A stretch of 34,622 bases of DNA from an uncultured Eubacteriales bacterium (GCA_900548615.1 URKW01000007.1:1-34622); one strand, 5' to 3'; counted from the stretch's first letter, positions 8,344 through 17,048 are shown. Program-made: numbers and translations. Notes: generated by a model not told the origin, from the sequence alone.

Positions 8344-9240
8344 ATGGCGTCTTACGCACTGACCTGCTGCTCCACAGCCGATCTGACCCGCGAGCATTTT
8401 GCCGCCCGTGATATTCAATACGTCTGCTTCCACTTCACCCTGAACGGAGAGACCTATCCCGACGATCTGGGCCAGTCCATTCCTTTTCCCATTTTCTACC
8501 AGGCCATGGCCAATGGCGCGGAGACCAGCACCTCTCAGGTGAACATCTCCGAGTATCTGGATTTTTTCACCCCCATTCTGGAGAGCGGTAAGGACATTCT
8601 GCATGTCTGCCTGTCCTCCGGCCTGTCCGGCTCCTATAACTCCGCTTCCAGCGCCGCGCTGATCGCCCGCGAGCAGTTCCCCGACCGGAAGATCTACATT
8701 GTGGACTCTCTGGGCGCGTCCTCCGGCTACGGTCTCATTATGGAGACGCTGGCCGACCTGCGGGACGAGGGCATGGATATCGACACCCTCCACCAGTGGA
8801 TTGAGGAGAACAAGCTGCGGATGAACCACTGGTTCTTCTCCACCGACCTGACCTTCTACGTCAAGGGCGGCCGCGTGTCCAAGGCGGCAGGCTTCATCGG
8901 CGGCGTGCTGGGCATCTGCCCGCTGCTGAACATGGACGATCAGGGTCATCTGATCCCTCGCGCCAAGATCCGCTCCAAGAAAAAGGTCATTCAGGAAATG
9001 CTGACCCGCATGGAGCAATACGCCGATAACGGGCTGGACTATGACGGCAAGTGCTTCATCTCCCAGTCCGAGTGCTACGAGGACGCCAGAGCGCTGGCCG
9101 ACCTCATTGAAGCCAAGTTCCCCAAGCTCAACGGCAAGGTGGACATTAACTATGTGGGCACCACCATCGGCAGCCATACCGGCCCCGGCACAGTGGCCCT
9201 GTTCTTCTGGGGCCGTGATCGGAAGCTGCCCTTACTTTGA
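8344..9240 (+). CDS. DegV family protein (fatty-acid-binding, FakB-like)
   Basis: A 298-residue cytoplasmic protein of the DegV/EDD family. Members bind a fatty acid and, as FakB, present it to a FakA kinase for incorporation into phospholipid. Typical motifs are the N-terminal CCSTADLT, ETSTSQVN, CLSSGLSGSYNSA, VDSLGASSGYG, and VKGGRVSKAAGFIGG. Near the end is GSHTGPGTVALFFWG, the family's usual C-terminus. GGAGG lies 7 bases before the ATG. No fakA is in the window, so the lipid role is inferred from the family. Confidence 0.9.
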   Translation: MASYALTCCSTADLTREHFAARDIQYVCFHFTLNGETYPDDLGQSIPFPIFYQAMANGAETSTSQVNISEYLDFFTPILESGKDILHVCLSSGLSGSYNSASSAALIAREQFPDRKIYIVDSLGASSGYGLIMETLADLRDEGMDIDTLHQWIEENKLRMNHWFFSTDLTFYVKGGRVSKAAGFIGGVLGICPLLNMDDQGHLIPRAKIRSKKKVIQEMLTRMEQYADNGLDYDGKCFISQSECYEDARALADLIEAKFPKLNGKVDINYVGTTIGSHTGPGTVALFFWGRDRKLPLL

Positions 9241-9280
9241 TACCATTCTATCCTTTCGCTATTTCCCCTCTCCCCTTTTG

Positions 9281-9315
9281 AAAAGAGGCCGTCCTTTCCC
9301 CGGACGGTCTCTTTT
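9281..9315 (+). terminator. Intrinsic terminator of the DegV gene
   Basis: A 14-bp stem with one internal mismatch (AAAAGAGGCCGTCC pairing with GGACGGTCTCTTTT) and a 7-base loop, starting 41 bases after the DegV stop. Confidence 0.85.
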
Positions 9316-9366
9316 CGTTGTTGTGGGGGGTATTTCGCGCCACGGTATGCGTTTCGTTTTGTTGTT

Positions 9367-9594
9367 GTAGGGGCGGGGTGAACGCGGTGGAGCAAAGCAA
9401 AACGAGCACCCTTGGGGTGCCCCGCCCGCCGTATAATGATGGCATTACCGTAGATTGCGCGGGGCGATGTGGGCATCGCCCCCTACAATGGTTTGCGGAA
9501 ACCATTGCGTTTGTTGGCCGGCGGGGTGTGGTCACCCCGCCCTGCGGATATTTTCCGGTGGTGCTTTCGTAGGGCGGCATGACCACATGCCGCC
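9367..9594. repeat. Cluster of GC-rich palindromic intergenic repeats
   Basis: The 449-base gap 9241-9689 holds no credible gene. After the DegV terminator there is a GTAGGGGCGGGGT motif (9367-9379). Perfect or near-perfect hairpins follow at 9461-9482 (GGGGCGATG/CATCGCCCC), 9486-9507 (CAATGGTTT/AAACCATTG), 9520-9541 (GGCGGGGTG/CACCCCGCC) and 9573-9594 (GGCGGCATG/CATGCCGCC). The GTAGGGGCGGGGT motif recurs at 11197-11209. These look like REP-type dispersed chromosomal repeats. Open frames across the gap follow the palindromes and have no family resemblance. Confidence 0.7.
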
Positions 9595-9689
9595 GCACGA
9601 TAGACGCAAAACCTCCTTCCCCGCACCAGTAGCGCACAGCGGCCGCATCTTTTTGGCAGCAAAATCGTAAGATTTTGCGCCAGCTTTTT

Positions 9690-11090
9690 TCACGTATTAT
9701 CCTTATCAATCGGCCGTCGTCTCAAGATCCGCATCAGCCGTTTGCCGTTGAACGGGATCAGGGGATAGAGATACCCCTTGCCCACCACCGGCTTGGTGGA
9801 GGCGATCAGCACCACCGTGCCCACCACACCGGCGGCAAAGCCCCAGCCGTCCCACAGCCAGATCAGCACCAGCAGGATCATTCGCACCAGCTTACAGGCG
9901 TAGCCCATCTCATAGCTGTGCTGGGCGTAGCCCGCCACCGCCACAAAGGCCATATACACCAGCACCTCCGGCACCAGCCACCGGGCCTGCACGGCGAAAT
10001 CGCCCAAAATCAGCGCGCCCAACATGCTGAAGGAATTGCTGAGCGCGTCCGGTGTGTTCAGGGACGCCAGCTTCAGAATGTCCACGATGAACTCCACCAG
10101 CAGCAGCTGCACAATCAGCGGCACGAAATATTCGTCCTCGATCAGCAGAAACTCCAGCTCTCCCGGCAGCACGTCGCCGTTTTTCACCAGCAGATACCAC
10201 AGCGGCGTGATGAACACCGTCAGAAACAGCACCACCAGCCGCACGATCCGTAGATATGTGCCAATGAGGGGCGGGAAGTAGTAGTCGTTGATCTCCTCGG
10301 CGAAGCTGAACAGCGTGGTAGGCAGCAGCATCACCGACGGCGTGTTGTCGATCATCAGCAGGATGCTGCCCTCCATGACGCTGGCGGTGGCCACATCCGG
10401 CCGCTCAGTATAACGAATTTTCGGAAATGGGTTCCACCACTGCTTGGGAACGATACACTCCGCGATAGATTCCTGACTCATGGCGATGGAGCGCACGTCG
10501 ATGCTGTCCAGCTTCTGCCGCAGCTGCCGCAGGTGCTGCTCGTTGGCCTTGCCCTTCATATAGACCAGCGCCACGTCGGTCTGGGACCGCCCGCCCACCT
10601 GATGGCGCTCCAGCGTCAGCGCCGGGTCACGGATACGCCGCCGCAGCAGGGCGGCATTGGCCATGATGCTCTCCACAAAGCCGTCGTGGCTGCCCCGCAG
10701 CACCTTGCTGGTGTCCGGCTCCTCCACGCTGCGGGTAGGGTACTCCTTGGCATCCATCAGCACGCCGCCGTCGTAGCCGTCCATCACCAGCAGCGTCTTT
10801 CCCGCAAAGACACCCACCACCATGCTGTGTACGTCCGTCTCCGCCGCCGCGTCCGGCACCGTTACGTAAGCCGCCAGAAAGGACGCCAGATCCGGCACCT
10901 TCTTCAAATCGCCGATGGCCAGCAGCCGCCCGATCATCCGCTCGATCAGCATGTCCTCGGCATAGCCGTTCACCACCCACAGCCGGGCCTTCCGTCCGCC
11001 CACCTGCAAGCTGCGGCTCACCATGTCAAAGTTCCGCCCCACGCCCAGCAGGTCGTCCAGCTGGGCTGTCCGGGTCTCAAAATCCACCAT
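9690..11090 (-). CDS. spoVAF: Stage V sporulation protein AF (GerA-family spore membrane protein)
   Basis: A 466-residue spore inner-membrane protein related to GerA germinant-receptor A subunits. SpoVAF is associated with the SpoVA channel for dipicolinate release during germination. The N-terminal soluble domain (about 1-255) contains the typical SQESIAECIVPKQWWNPFPK and YTERPDVATASVMEGSILLM. Several transmembrane helices follow (about 285-440) and a basic C-terminal tail. The ATG at 11090 is preferred over one two codons upstream because GGAGG would sit directly against the latter. A sigma-G-like promoter precedes it. No other spoVA gene is in the window, so the gene is on its own. Confidence 0.85.
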   Translation of the reverse strand: MVDFETRTAQLDDLLGVGRNFDMVSRSLQVGGRKARLWVVNGYAEDMLIERMIGRLLAIGDLKKVPDLASFLAAYVTVPDAAAETDVHSMVVGVFAGKTLLVMDGYDGGVLMDAKEYPTRSVEEPDTSKVLRGSHDGFVESIMANAALLRRRIRDPALTLERHQVGGRSQTDVALVYMKGKANEQHLRQLRQKLDSIDVRSIAMSQESIAECIVPKQWWNPFPKIRYTERPDVATASVMEGSILLMIDNTPSVMLLPTTLFSFAEEINDYYFPPLIGTYLRIVRLVVLFLTVFITPLWYLLVKNGDVLPGELEFLLIEDEYFVPLIVQLLLVEFIVDILKLASLNTPDALSNSFSMLGALILGDFAVQARWLVPEVLVYMAFVAVAGYAQHSYEMGYACKLVRMILLVLIWLWDGWGFAAGVVGTVVLIASTKPVVGKGYLYPLIPFNGKRLMRILRRRPIDKDNT

Positions 11091-11114
11091 AGGCATCCTC
11101 CTCCGTTTCCCGTG

Positions 11115-11144
11115 TAGTATGGGTGAAAAATGGGAGGATTATGC
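11115..11144 (-). promoter_or_regulatory. Sigma-G-like (forespore) promoter of spoVAF
   Basis: On the minus strand, GCATA (11140-11144) and CATACTA (11115-11121) are 18 bases apart. This fits the B. subtilis sigma-G pattern (TGAATA, 17-18 bases, CATACTA), and the gene downstream is a forespore gene. Confidence 0.7.
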
Positions 11145-11178
11145 AAAAGGCGCGCTCCCGAAGGAGCACGCCTTTTTT
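11145..11178. terminator. Intrinsic terminator between ansA and spoVAF
   Basis: AAAAGGCG-c-GCTCC, a CGAA loop and the complementary arm, with T-tracts on both sides. On the minus strand it ends the operon finishing with the asparaginase gene, just upstream of the spoVAF promoter. Confidence 0.8.
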
Positions 11179-11196
11179 CTTGCCATGCACTTGTTC

Positions 11197-11221
11197 GTAG
11201 GGGCGGGGTTCTACCCCGCCC
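11197..11221. repeat. Second copy of the GTAGGGGCGGGG palindromic repeat
   Basis: GTAGGGGCGGGGT followed by a short loop and its complement ACCCCGCCC forms a hairpin. It shares its first arm with the repeat at 9367-9379. A related GGGGC...GCCCC inverted pair lies at about 11260-11277. Confidence 0.6.
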
Positions 11222-11298
11222 GCCTAATATAGATAAAAATGTCGCGCCAAACAAAGAGAGGGGCAGAGCCCCTCCCCTACACAAATTTTCATTTATTT

Positions 11299-12291
11299 TT
11301 ATTCATTACTGTATAGAATATCCCGTGCCACCGGGGCATAGAACAGCTTCTCCGCCTCCGCGAAATCGTGGGTCTGGCCCATGATCCACATCAGCTTGGC
11401 CACCGCCGCCTCCGTGGTCATGTCGTAGGCCTCCAACAGCCGCAGCGTCTGCTTCAGATGTCCGCCCACGTGGTAGACCGTCAGGTCGCTGCCCTCGTTG
11501 GGCACCTGCGTGGTCATGACGATGATCTTGCCCCGCTCCACGGCGGCGCGAAGGATCTCGTACAGGTTGCCGTACTCCGGCAGGCCGCCCACGCCGAAGC
11601 TCTCGATGATCAGCCCGTCGTAATGCTGGGTCATGAACTCCACCAGCTCCGGCTTTGTGCCGGGGATCAGCTTCAGCAGCCCCACATTGTTGTCCAGCTT
11701 GTCATAAAACGCAGGCTTCTCCGCCACCGGACAGGACATATACTGCAAAAGATGGTCGTCCTGCACCACCGCCAGATCTGGGTAATTGACGCTGGAAAAG
11801 GCCTGAAAGCTCTTGGAGCAGGTCTTGCGGGCACGGGTGCCCAGAATGACCTTGCCGTTAAAGACGATCTGCACGCCGCCGCAGCCCCGGCAGGCGTAGA
11901 AGAAAGCGTCGGTGAGATTCCGCTTGGAGTCGGTACCGTCGAACCAGATGGGCTTCTGTGCCCCGGTCAGCACGATAGGCTTGGGGCTGCCCTGCACCAG
12001 ATAGCTGAGTGCCGCCGCCGTATAGGCCATGGTGTCGGTGCCGTGGCTGATGACGAAGCCATCGTACCGGTCATAGCTCTCCCGGATTGCGTTGGCCCCC
12101 CCCAGCCAGTGGCGGGGCTCCAGATTGGTGCTGTCCAGGCTATAGACCTGAATGCAGTCCACATGGCACATTTCGCCGATCTTGGGCACGAACGACAGCA
12201 GCTGCTTGCTGTTCAGCTCCGGGGTCAGGCCCTCCGGCGTCATCTCGCTGGCGATGGTGCCGCCGGTGCCAATCATGAGAATGTTCTTCAT
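11299..12291 (-). CDS. ansA: Type I (cytoplasmic) L-asparaginase
   Basis: This enzyme hydrolyses L-asparagine to aspartate and ammonia. The N-terminal nucleophile motif is GTGGTIASE (Thr in TGGTIA). The second catalytic motif is SHGTDTMAYTAAAL, followed by LTGAQKPI and DGTDSKRNLTDA. At 330 residues without a signal peptide it fits the cytoplasmic AnsA-like class. The ATG at 12291 follows GAGGAG. It is the last gene of the ymdB-ybaK-sbcD-like-ansA run, 25 bases after its neighbour. Confidence 0.9.
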   Translation of the reverse strand: MKNILMIGTGGTIASEMTPEGLTPELNSKQLLSFVPKIGEMCHVDCIQVYSLDSTNLEPRHWLGGANAIRESYDRYDGFVISHGTDTMAYTAAALSYLVQGSPKPIVLTGAQKPIWFDGTDSKRNLTDAFFYACRGCGGVQIVFNGKVILGTRARKTCSKSFQAFSSVNYPDLAVVQDDHLLQYMSCPVAEKPAFYDKLDNNVGLLKLIPGTKPELVEFMTQHYDGLIIESFGVGGLPEYGNLYEILRAAVERGKIIVMTTQVPNEGSDLTVYHVGGHLKQTLRLLEAYDMTTEAAVAKLMWIMGQTHDFAEAEKLFYAPVARDILYSNE

Positions 12292-12316
12292 GGTCTTCTC
12301 CTCCGTCAAAGTGGCG

Positions 12317-13408
12317 TTACATATCCCGGTTTTCCATGGCGGACAGGGCAAACCGCACCGCCTGCTGGATGGTCTGGCGCTCGTCCTCACCGGCGGCGTC
12401 GTATTTCTCCCGCATTTTTTGCAGGAACAACCCCCGCAGGGAGTCCTCGCCGCAGCCGTCCCAGATATCACGGCACACGGTGGTGCGATCCCGCACCTCC
12501 AGCGCGTAGAACCGGGGCGACAGCTCGTCGGTGATGGCGGCGGTATCCACGCTGCCCGACCGCTCGCCGGTCAGGATCACGCGGTAGATATCCGCTTCCG
12601 TATGCTGGGGCAGCGCCTCGCAGACGGCCTCCAGCGGCTCACGGCCCGTCACGTCCACCGTCACGATCTCATAGCGCCGCTTGGCAAAGGGCACGAACCG
12701 CAGTTTCACGCTGCCCTTGTCCACCTCGCCCGCCAGAAAGCCCTTGTCCCCCAGCTCGTCGAAGCCCCGTCCTTCGGGGCAGCCGGGGTAGGCGTAGGCG
12801 GTCTTTCCTGCCAGCTGCACGCCGGAACAGGCGTGGACATGGCCCAGCGCCAGATAGTCCAGCCCGCTCTGAGCGATCTGCTGCAGGGGAATCGGCCGGT
12901 AGCGGCTGTCCTTCACCCCCGCCTCGCCGTGCAGGATACCGATGGCCACGTTCCCGTCCTGCTCCGCGATGCCCGCCAGCTCCGCGCTCTCCGGCATCTC
13001 CGGCGCGGTGAAGGCCGCGCCGTACACGGTGCAGCCGTACTGGGGGAAGGACAGGCCCATGGAGAGCATCTCCGGCGCGGTAAAAACAAGCACGTTGTCC
13101 GGCCACAGGGTGCGGGCGTAGGGCGATGCGGCGGTGTAGCAGTCGTGGTTGCCGGGGGCGATGACCACATGGCCCCGGAACTCTGCCAGCGCGGCGGCCA
13201 GCACCTCCGCCGTCTGGCCGTAGATGCTGTCGCTGTCGAACAGGTCGCCCGCCAGCAGCATCAGCTGTACGCCGTGATCATTGGCGTACTCCACCATGCG
13301 GCGGGTCAGATCGCGGCTCTCCTGACGGCGCTGCCGGGCCTGCTGCTCATTCAGGCCGGTGAAGGCGCTGTCCAGATGGAAGTCCGCCGCGTGCAGAATG
13401 CGTACCAT
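12317..13408 (-). CDS. SbcD/YhaO-like DNA repair metallophosphoesterase
   Basis: A 363-residue calcineurin-like phosphoesterase. Metal-binding motifs are HAADFHLDS (D9, H11), LAGDLFDSD, APGNHDCY, GILHGE and LGHVHA. The architecture matches the exonuclease subunit SbcD/Mre11/YhaO: catalytic domain (about 1-230) then a capping domain. These proteins normally work with an SbcC/Rad50-like ATPase (YhaN) encoded next door. Here the next gene is asparaginase, so the partner is missing from this locus. Its start immediately follows the ybaK stop (TAA ATG). Confidence 0.82.
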   Translation of the reverse strand: MVRILHAADFHLDSAFTGLNEQQARQRRQESRDLTRRMVEYANDHGVQLMLLAGDLFDSDSIYGQTAEVLAAALAEFRGHVVIAPGNHDCYTAASPYARTLWPDNVLVFTAPEMLSMGLSFPQYGCTVYGAAFTAPEMPESAELAGIAEQDGNVAIGILHGEAGVKDSRYRPIPLQQIAQSGLDYLALGHVHACSGVQLAGKTAYAYPGCPEGRGFDELGDKGFLAGEVDKGSVKLRFVPFAKRRYEIVTVDVTGREPLEAVCEALPQHTEADIYRVILTGERSGSVDTAAITDELSPRFYALEVRDRTTVCRDIWDGCGEDSLRGLFLQKMREKYDAAGEDERQTIQQAVRFALSAMENRDM

Positions 13409-13897
13409 TTACGCTTCCTCGGCCTGCCAGCCCTTGCACACGTCCACCCAGCTCACGAAGTTCTTGCCGCAGCAGCGCTCCAGCTCGTCACAGTTCAGCT
13501 CTATGGCGCTGGCGGCGCTGCCCACAGCGGGGAACACCGTCTCGAACCGCTTCAAGGACACGTCCAGATAGGTCTTGACGTCGTCCGGCAGGGCAAAGGG
13601 GCACACGCCGCCCACGGCGTGGCCGATGCGCTCCACCGCCTCCTCGGCGGTCAGCATCTTGGCCTTGGCGCCGAAGAAGTGCTTATATTTGCTGTTGTCC
13701 ACCTTGGCGTCACCGGCAGCCACGATCAGGATGGGATCCTCCCCCACCTTGAAGCTGAGGGTCTTGGCAATGCGGGCGCCCTCCACGCCAACGGCCAGCG
13801 CAGCCAGCTCCACCGTGGCGCTGGACACGTCAAATTCACGAATACGGTCAGTGACGCCGTAGGGTTCCAGATAAGCTCTTACTTTTTCAACAGACAT
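13409..13897 (-). CDS. YbaK/ProX-type aminoacyl-tRNA deacylase
   Basis: A 162-residue single-domain protein of the YbaK/EbsC family, which hydrolyses mischarged tRNAs such as Cys-tRNAPro or Ala-tRNAPro in trans. Recognisable elements are the N-terminal SVEKVRAYLEPYG, the IAKTLSFKV strand with its conserved lysine, and GHAVGGVCPFALPD, the family's GG-CPF loop. It sits in an operon with ymdB upstream (37 bases) and the SbcD-like gene directly downstream. The exact tRNA substrate cannot be told from sequence. Confidence 0.88.
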   Translation of the reverse strand: MSVEKVRAYLEPYGVTDRIREFDVSSATVELAALAVGVEGARIAKTLSFKVGEDPILIVAAGDAKVDNSKYKHFFGAKAKMLTAEEAVERIGHAVGGVCPFALPDDVKTYLDVSLKRFETVFPAVGSAASAIELNCDELERCCGKNFVSWVDVCKGWQAEEA

Positions 13898-13934
13898 GGT
13901 GATGATCTCCTTTACGATTGATTGCTTTTACGGT

Positions 13935-14720
13935 TCACCGGATATCCACACGCTCCACGGCGGTGCACAGTCCGGTATCGCTGTCCAGTGTAAAAATGCA
14001 GCCCTGGGCTTTGCAGGGGCCGTCGGCAAAGCGGTAGCGCCCCGCCAGTCCCCCCAGAAACGACTCGATGGACTGCTCCGGCGGAATGCCCAGCACCGAC
14101 TCGATGGCCCCGGTCATGCCCAGATCGGTGATGTAGCCGGTGCCCTTGGGCATCACCCGCTCGTCGGCGGTGGGCACGTGGGTATGGGTGCCCCACATGG
14201 CGCTGATGCGGCCATCCAGATAGTAGCCCAGCGCCAGCTTCTCGCTGGTGGCCTGGGCGTGGAAGTCCAGCAGGGTAAAGGTAGGCTTCTCCGTCTCGTT
14301 CAGCTCCCGCAGCAGCTTGTCCGCCGTGGTAAAGGGGTCGGCGGCCTTCCAGTCCAGATCGCATCGGCCGATCAGCGTCATGACGGCGATGCGCAGCTTT
14401 CCGCAGTCATACACGCCGCAGCCGCGACCCGGCATCCGGCCGGAGAAGTTGGCGGGCCGCAGGATGTAGCGGTTGTCCTCCAGATAGTCGGCGATCTGCA
14501 CCCGGCCAAAGGTGTGGTTGCCCAGGGTGATCACGTCGGCTCCGGCGGCAAACAGCTCGTCCGCCTGAGCGGGAGTCAGGCCGGTGCCGGAGATATTCTC
14601 CCCGTTGACCACGGTAAAATCAATGCTTTTCAGCTTCTTCAGCGGCGATAGATGGCGGCGCAGGTGCTTCAGGCCGTCCTCGCTGGTCACGTCGCCGATG
14701 GCAAGAATGTGATACAGCAT
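13935..14720 (-). CDS. ymdB: YmdB-family metallophosphoesterase (TIGR00282)
   Basis: A 261-residue dinuclear metallophosphoesterase. In B. subtilis YmdB has 2',3'-cyclic nucleotide phosphodiesterase activity and influences biofilm and motility decisions. Motifs seen are AIGDVTSEDG, NGENISGTG, TLGNHTF, DFHAQATSEK and WGTHTHVPTADE. In Bacillus ymdB directly follows rny. Here rny lies at 30099-31652 on the same strand, and the 13.7-kb van transposon now separates the two parts of that neighbourhood. The gene keeps a likely promoter of its own inside the split terminator. Confidence 0.9.
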   Translation of the reverse strand: MLYHILAIGDVTSEDGLKHLRRHLSPLKKLKSIDFTVVNGENISGTGLTPAQADELFAAGADVITLGNHTFGRVQIADYLEDNRYILRPANFSGRMPGRGCGVYDCGKLRIAVMTLIGRCDLDWKAADPFTTADKLLRELNETEKPTFTLLDFHAQATSEKLALGYYLDGRISAMWGTHTHVPTADERVMPKGTGYITDLGMTGAIESVLGIPPEQSIESFLGGLAGRYRFADGPCKAQGCIFTLDSDTGLCTAVERVDIR

Positions 14721-14756
14721 GGTGTCCTCCTTTTTACGGTTTCTTCATTCGTTGCT

Positions 14757-14785
14757 ATTATGCCACAAAAAAAAGGGGAGCGCAA
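14757..14785 (-). promoter_or_regulatory. Putative promoter of the ymdB operon
   Basis: On the minus strand, TTGCGC (14780-14785) and CATAAT (14757-14762) are 17 bases apart. The -35 overlaps the chromosomal terminator stem that the transposon split. The transposon end is only about 11 bases further upstream. Confidence 0.5.
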
Positions 14786-14790
14786 GGGCG

Positions 14791-14813
14791 ACTCCTCATA
14801 AGGACATCTTGAA
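14791..14813 (+). other. Left transposon end and junction
   Basis: Chromosomal ACTCC (14791-14795) and the core TC (14796-14797) are followed by the element end ATAAGGACATCTTGAA (14798-14813). This matches the inverted right end at 11 of 15 positions, with every mismatch a transition. Confidence 0.8.
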
Positions 14814-14861
14814 AACACCAGATTAAACCGATTGAGAGAATCTCTTGGTGTCGACCAAACG

Positions 14862-14903
14862 GGAATAGCCATCAACCATTTCATCGTGGTTGGTGGCTAT
14901 TCC
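14862..14903. terminator. Hairpin terminator downstream of vanT
   Basis: A 17-bp stem (GGAATAGCCATCAACCA with its complement, one G-U pair) and an 8-base loop lie between the vanT stop and the element's left end. It should end the van transcript before it leaves the element. There is no strong U-tract. Confidence 0.65.
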
Positions 14904-14966
14904 TGTTTAAAGGTATATTCATGTTGAAATCCGAACCGGAATCTTTGTAAAATTCCCTACCGCTCT

Positions 14967-17048
14967 TTAACCAGAAACAATGGGTAACCGCATGCCTAAC
15001 CGGGAGAGCAGTTCGTTGGTAATCGTCCCACAGCATGCAGCCAGTTCCTCTGCCCGAATCACCTGACCGCCATCCCGGCCGATAATAGTCACTGTATCGT
15101 CAGGAGCGACCTCCGAAAGATCGCTGACGTCCACCAGCAACTGGTCCATGCACATCCGCCCCACCATAGGACAACGCCGGCCCTGAATCAGCACCTGGCC
15201 GCCCCGCTGAGGCAGATCCCGGGGCAGACCGTCCGCGTAGCCGATGGTGACCACCGCCAGTTTGGTTTCTTGCTCTGCCTGAAAGACCCGCCCGTACCCG
15301 GCGCTCTCTCCGGCTTGCACAGTGCGGATACTGGCCACTCTGGCCCGGAGAGACAGAACCGGCCGCAGGTCAAGGCTTCGCTGAACAGGCGCATCATCGC
15401 TTCGAACTCCATAGAGTGCGATTCCAGCCCGGACATAGTCACAGGGCTGAGCTGGGAGGTTCCAAAGTCCATAGCTGGACTGGATATGAACTTTGCCGGG
15501 ATCATATCCGGCAGTTCGGAGCCAGGCCACCGTATCATAGAACAAGGTCAGCTGCTCCTGGGTGTAGGCAACATCTTCGGCTTCCAGGCTGTCCGAGACG
15601 TATAGATGAGAAAAGACACCGTCCACTACCAGGTTTGGAAGCCGGAATGCCTCCAGGATCTCCTTCCGGTTTTCCGCCAGGATGCCCAGCCGGTGCATCC
15701 CCGTGTCCAGGGCCAGATGGACATGGACACGCCGCCCTCTGGCTGCCAAGGCCCGCCCGTGGTCAATATCCGCCACCGTCTGGGTCAGATGCCATCGTGT
15801 CAAGAGCGGAGCTTCCTCCGGGGAGGTATAACCTAAGATCAAGATCGTCCCCCGGATGCCCGCCTTTCGCAGAGCAATCCCCTCGGCCAGGCAGGCCACG
15901 GCAAAGGCCCGGACGCCCGCTCGCTGTAAGGTGCGGGCGGTCACTGCCCCGCCGTGACCGTAGGCCTCCGCCTTTACCACCGCCATCAGCTCTGTCCCCG
16001 GGGCCAATGTGTTCCGCAGCACCTGGGCGTTGTGCCCAAGGGCCGCCAGATCCACCTCCCGCCAGGCCCGAGCGGTGGGGCTGGGCTTCTTTTGAAGCCT
16101 CAGCAGGCAAAGGGCGGAGAGCAGCGCACTGAGCGCCAGCACCACAATAAAATGGAGAACACTGTTTTCAATGAGCATTTCTCCCAGTCCCAGTAGCTTT
16201 GCCGCTCCCCGGACCAGTACGATGCAGAGGGGATGGAGCACATACATGGCTGTGGAAAATTCCCGGACTTTCCTGGACTCGCCCTTGTTTCCGCCCAGCA
16301 GCAGAGAAAAAAGGCATACTATGCACAGGGGGAGGGCGAGGTACATGCTGTCGTGGCGCTGGACATCCATGCGATGGAGCCACAGCCCCTCGGCGCTCAT
16401 GGCTGCCAGAGAGAGGAAGAAGCCCGCCAGAGACATCTTTTGGTTCCACCGCCTTCCGGCGGCCCCAAGCAGAAGGAACAGTGGCGCGAAGAACAGGCCA
16501 TTGCGGGTATAGCCGCACAGTGTAAAAATGCCGTCGTAAAGGGTCCGAAGCAGCGGGATCTGGGAAACCAGTCCATAGTAACTGTCCCCGCCCAGACCGA
16601 TGAGATAGAGTAGCGCCGCCACAGGCAGAGCCACCCGCAGGCCCAGCCGGCTGAGCCACCGGGCGATGACGATGCCCAGAATGGTCGCCGGGAAATACCA
16701 CAGGTGGTAGAAGGTGCCGTCCACCAGCAGTTTCCGCAAAACATCCGCCGGACCGGTGAAGCTGCCGGCATAGAGATTCACTGGCAGATACAAAAGGATG
16801 CAGACGCCGTAGAGCAGGCAGAGCTTTTTCAGCTGCCGCCCCACACCAGCCCAGTGATTCCGGCTCAGAAAGTACCCAGTGGTCATCAGAAAGAATGGGA
16901 CTGCCACGCGGGCCAGTACCCGGGTAAGCCAGAAATCAGCCATGGCAGACACATCCGCCAGGGGCGAGGTGTGGTTCATCACCACCAGCAGGACTGCCGC
17001 CAGACGAAAGAGGTCCAAAGTCGGGACGGTTTTCTTAGCCGTTCTCAT
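14967..17048 (-). CDS. vanT: VanT: membrane serine/alanine racemase
   Basis: This 693-residue two-domain protein supplies D-serine for D-Ala-D-Ser precursors. Residues about 1-315 are an acyltransferase-3-like membrane domain with about ten helices, thought to take up or handle L-Ser. Residues about 328-693 are a fold-type III PLP racemase. The PLP lysine is in AVVKAEAYGHG (Lys359), followed by LDTGMHRLG, ALYGV and MVGRMCMDQ. In the C-terminal stretch TITNELLSRLG, asparagine (Asn678) replaces the tyrosine of ordinary alanine racemases. That change is known in VanT enzymes and goes with serine use. The length matches enterococcal VanT (about 700). The start overlaps the vanXY end by 14 bases. 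Confidence 0.93.
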   Translation of the reverse strand: MRTAKKTVPTLDLFRLAAVLLVVMNHTSPLADVSAMADFWLTRVLARVAVPFFLMTTGYFLSRNHWAGVGRQLKKLCLLYGVCILLYLPVNLYAGSFTGPADVLRKLLVDGTFYHLWYFPATILGIVIARWLSRLGLRVALPVAALLYLIGLGGDSYYGLVSQIPLLRTLYDGIFTLCGYTRNGLFFAPLFLLLGAAGRRWNQKMSLAGFFLSLAAMSAEGLWLHRMDVQRHDSMYLALPLCIVCLFSLLLGGNKGESRKVREFSTAMYVLHPLCIVLVRGAAKLLGLGEMLIENSVLHFIVVLALSALLSALCLLRLQKKPSPTARAWREVDLAALGHNAQVLRNTLAPGTELMAVVKAEAYGHGGAVTARTLQRAGVRAFAVACLAEGIALRKAGIRGTILILGYTSPEEAPLLTRWHLTQTVADIDHGRALAARGRRVHVHLALDTGMHRLGILAENRKEILEAFRLPNLVVDGVFSHLYVSDSLEAEDVAYTQEQLTLFYDTVAWLRTAGYDPGKVHIQSSYGLWNLPAQPCDYVRAGIALYGVRSDDAPVQRSLDLRPVLSLRARVASIRTVQAGESAGYGRVFQAEQETKLAVVTIGYADGLPRDLPQRGGQVLIQGRRCPMVGRMCMDQLLVDVSDLSEVAPDDTVTIIGRDGGQVIRAEELAACCGTITNELLSRLGMRLPIVSG

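Noticed and set aside
9367..9594. CRISPR array
   Set aside because: The hairpins differ from one another and have no regular repeat-spacer spacing, and no cas gene is present.
9248..9709. Minus-strand open frame in the gap between degV and spoVAF
   Set aside because: It runs through the terminator and palindromic repeats, overlaps the spoVAF end and resembles no protein family.
12152..13921. Long plus-strand open frame opposite ansA, the SbcD-like gene and ybaK
   Set aside because: Antisense shadow of three recognised genes with intact catalytic motifs.
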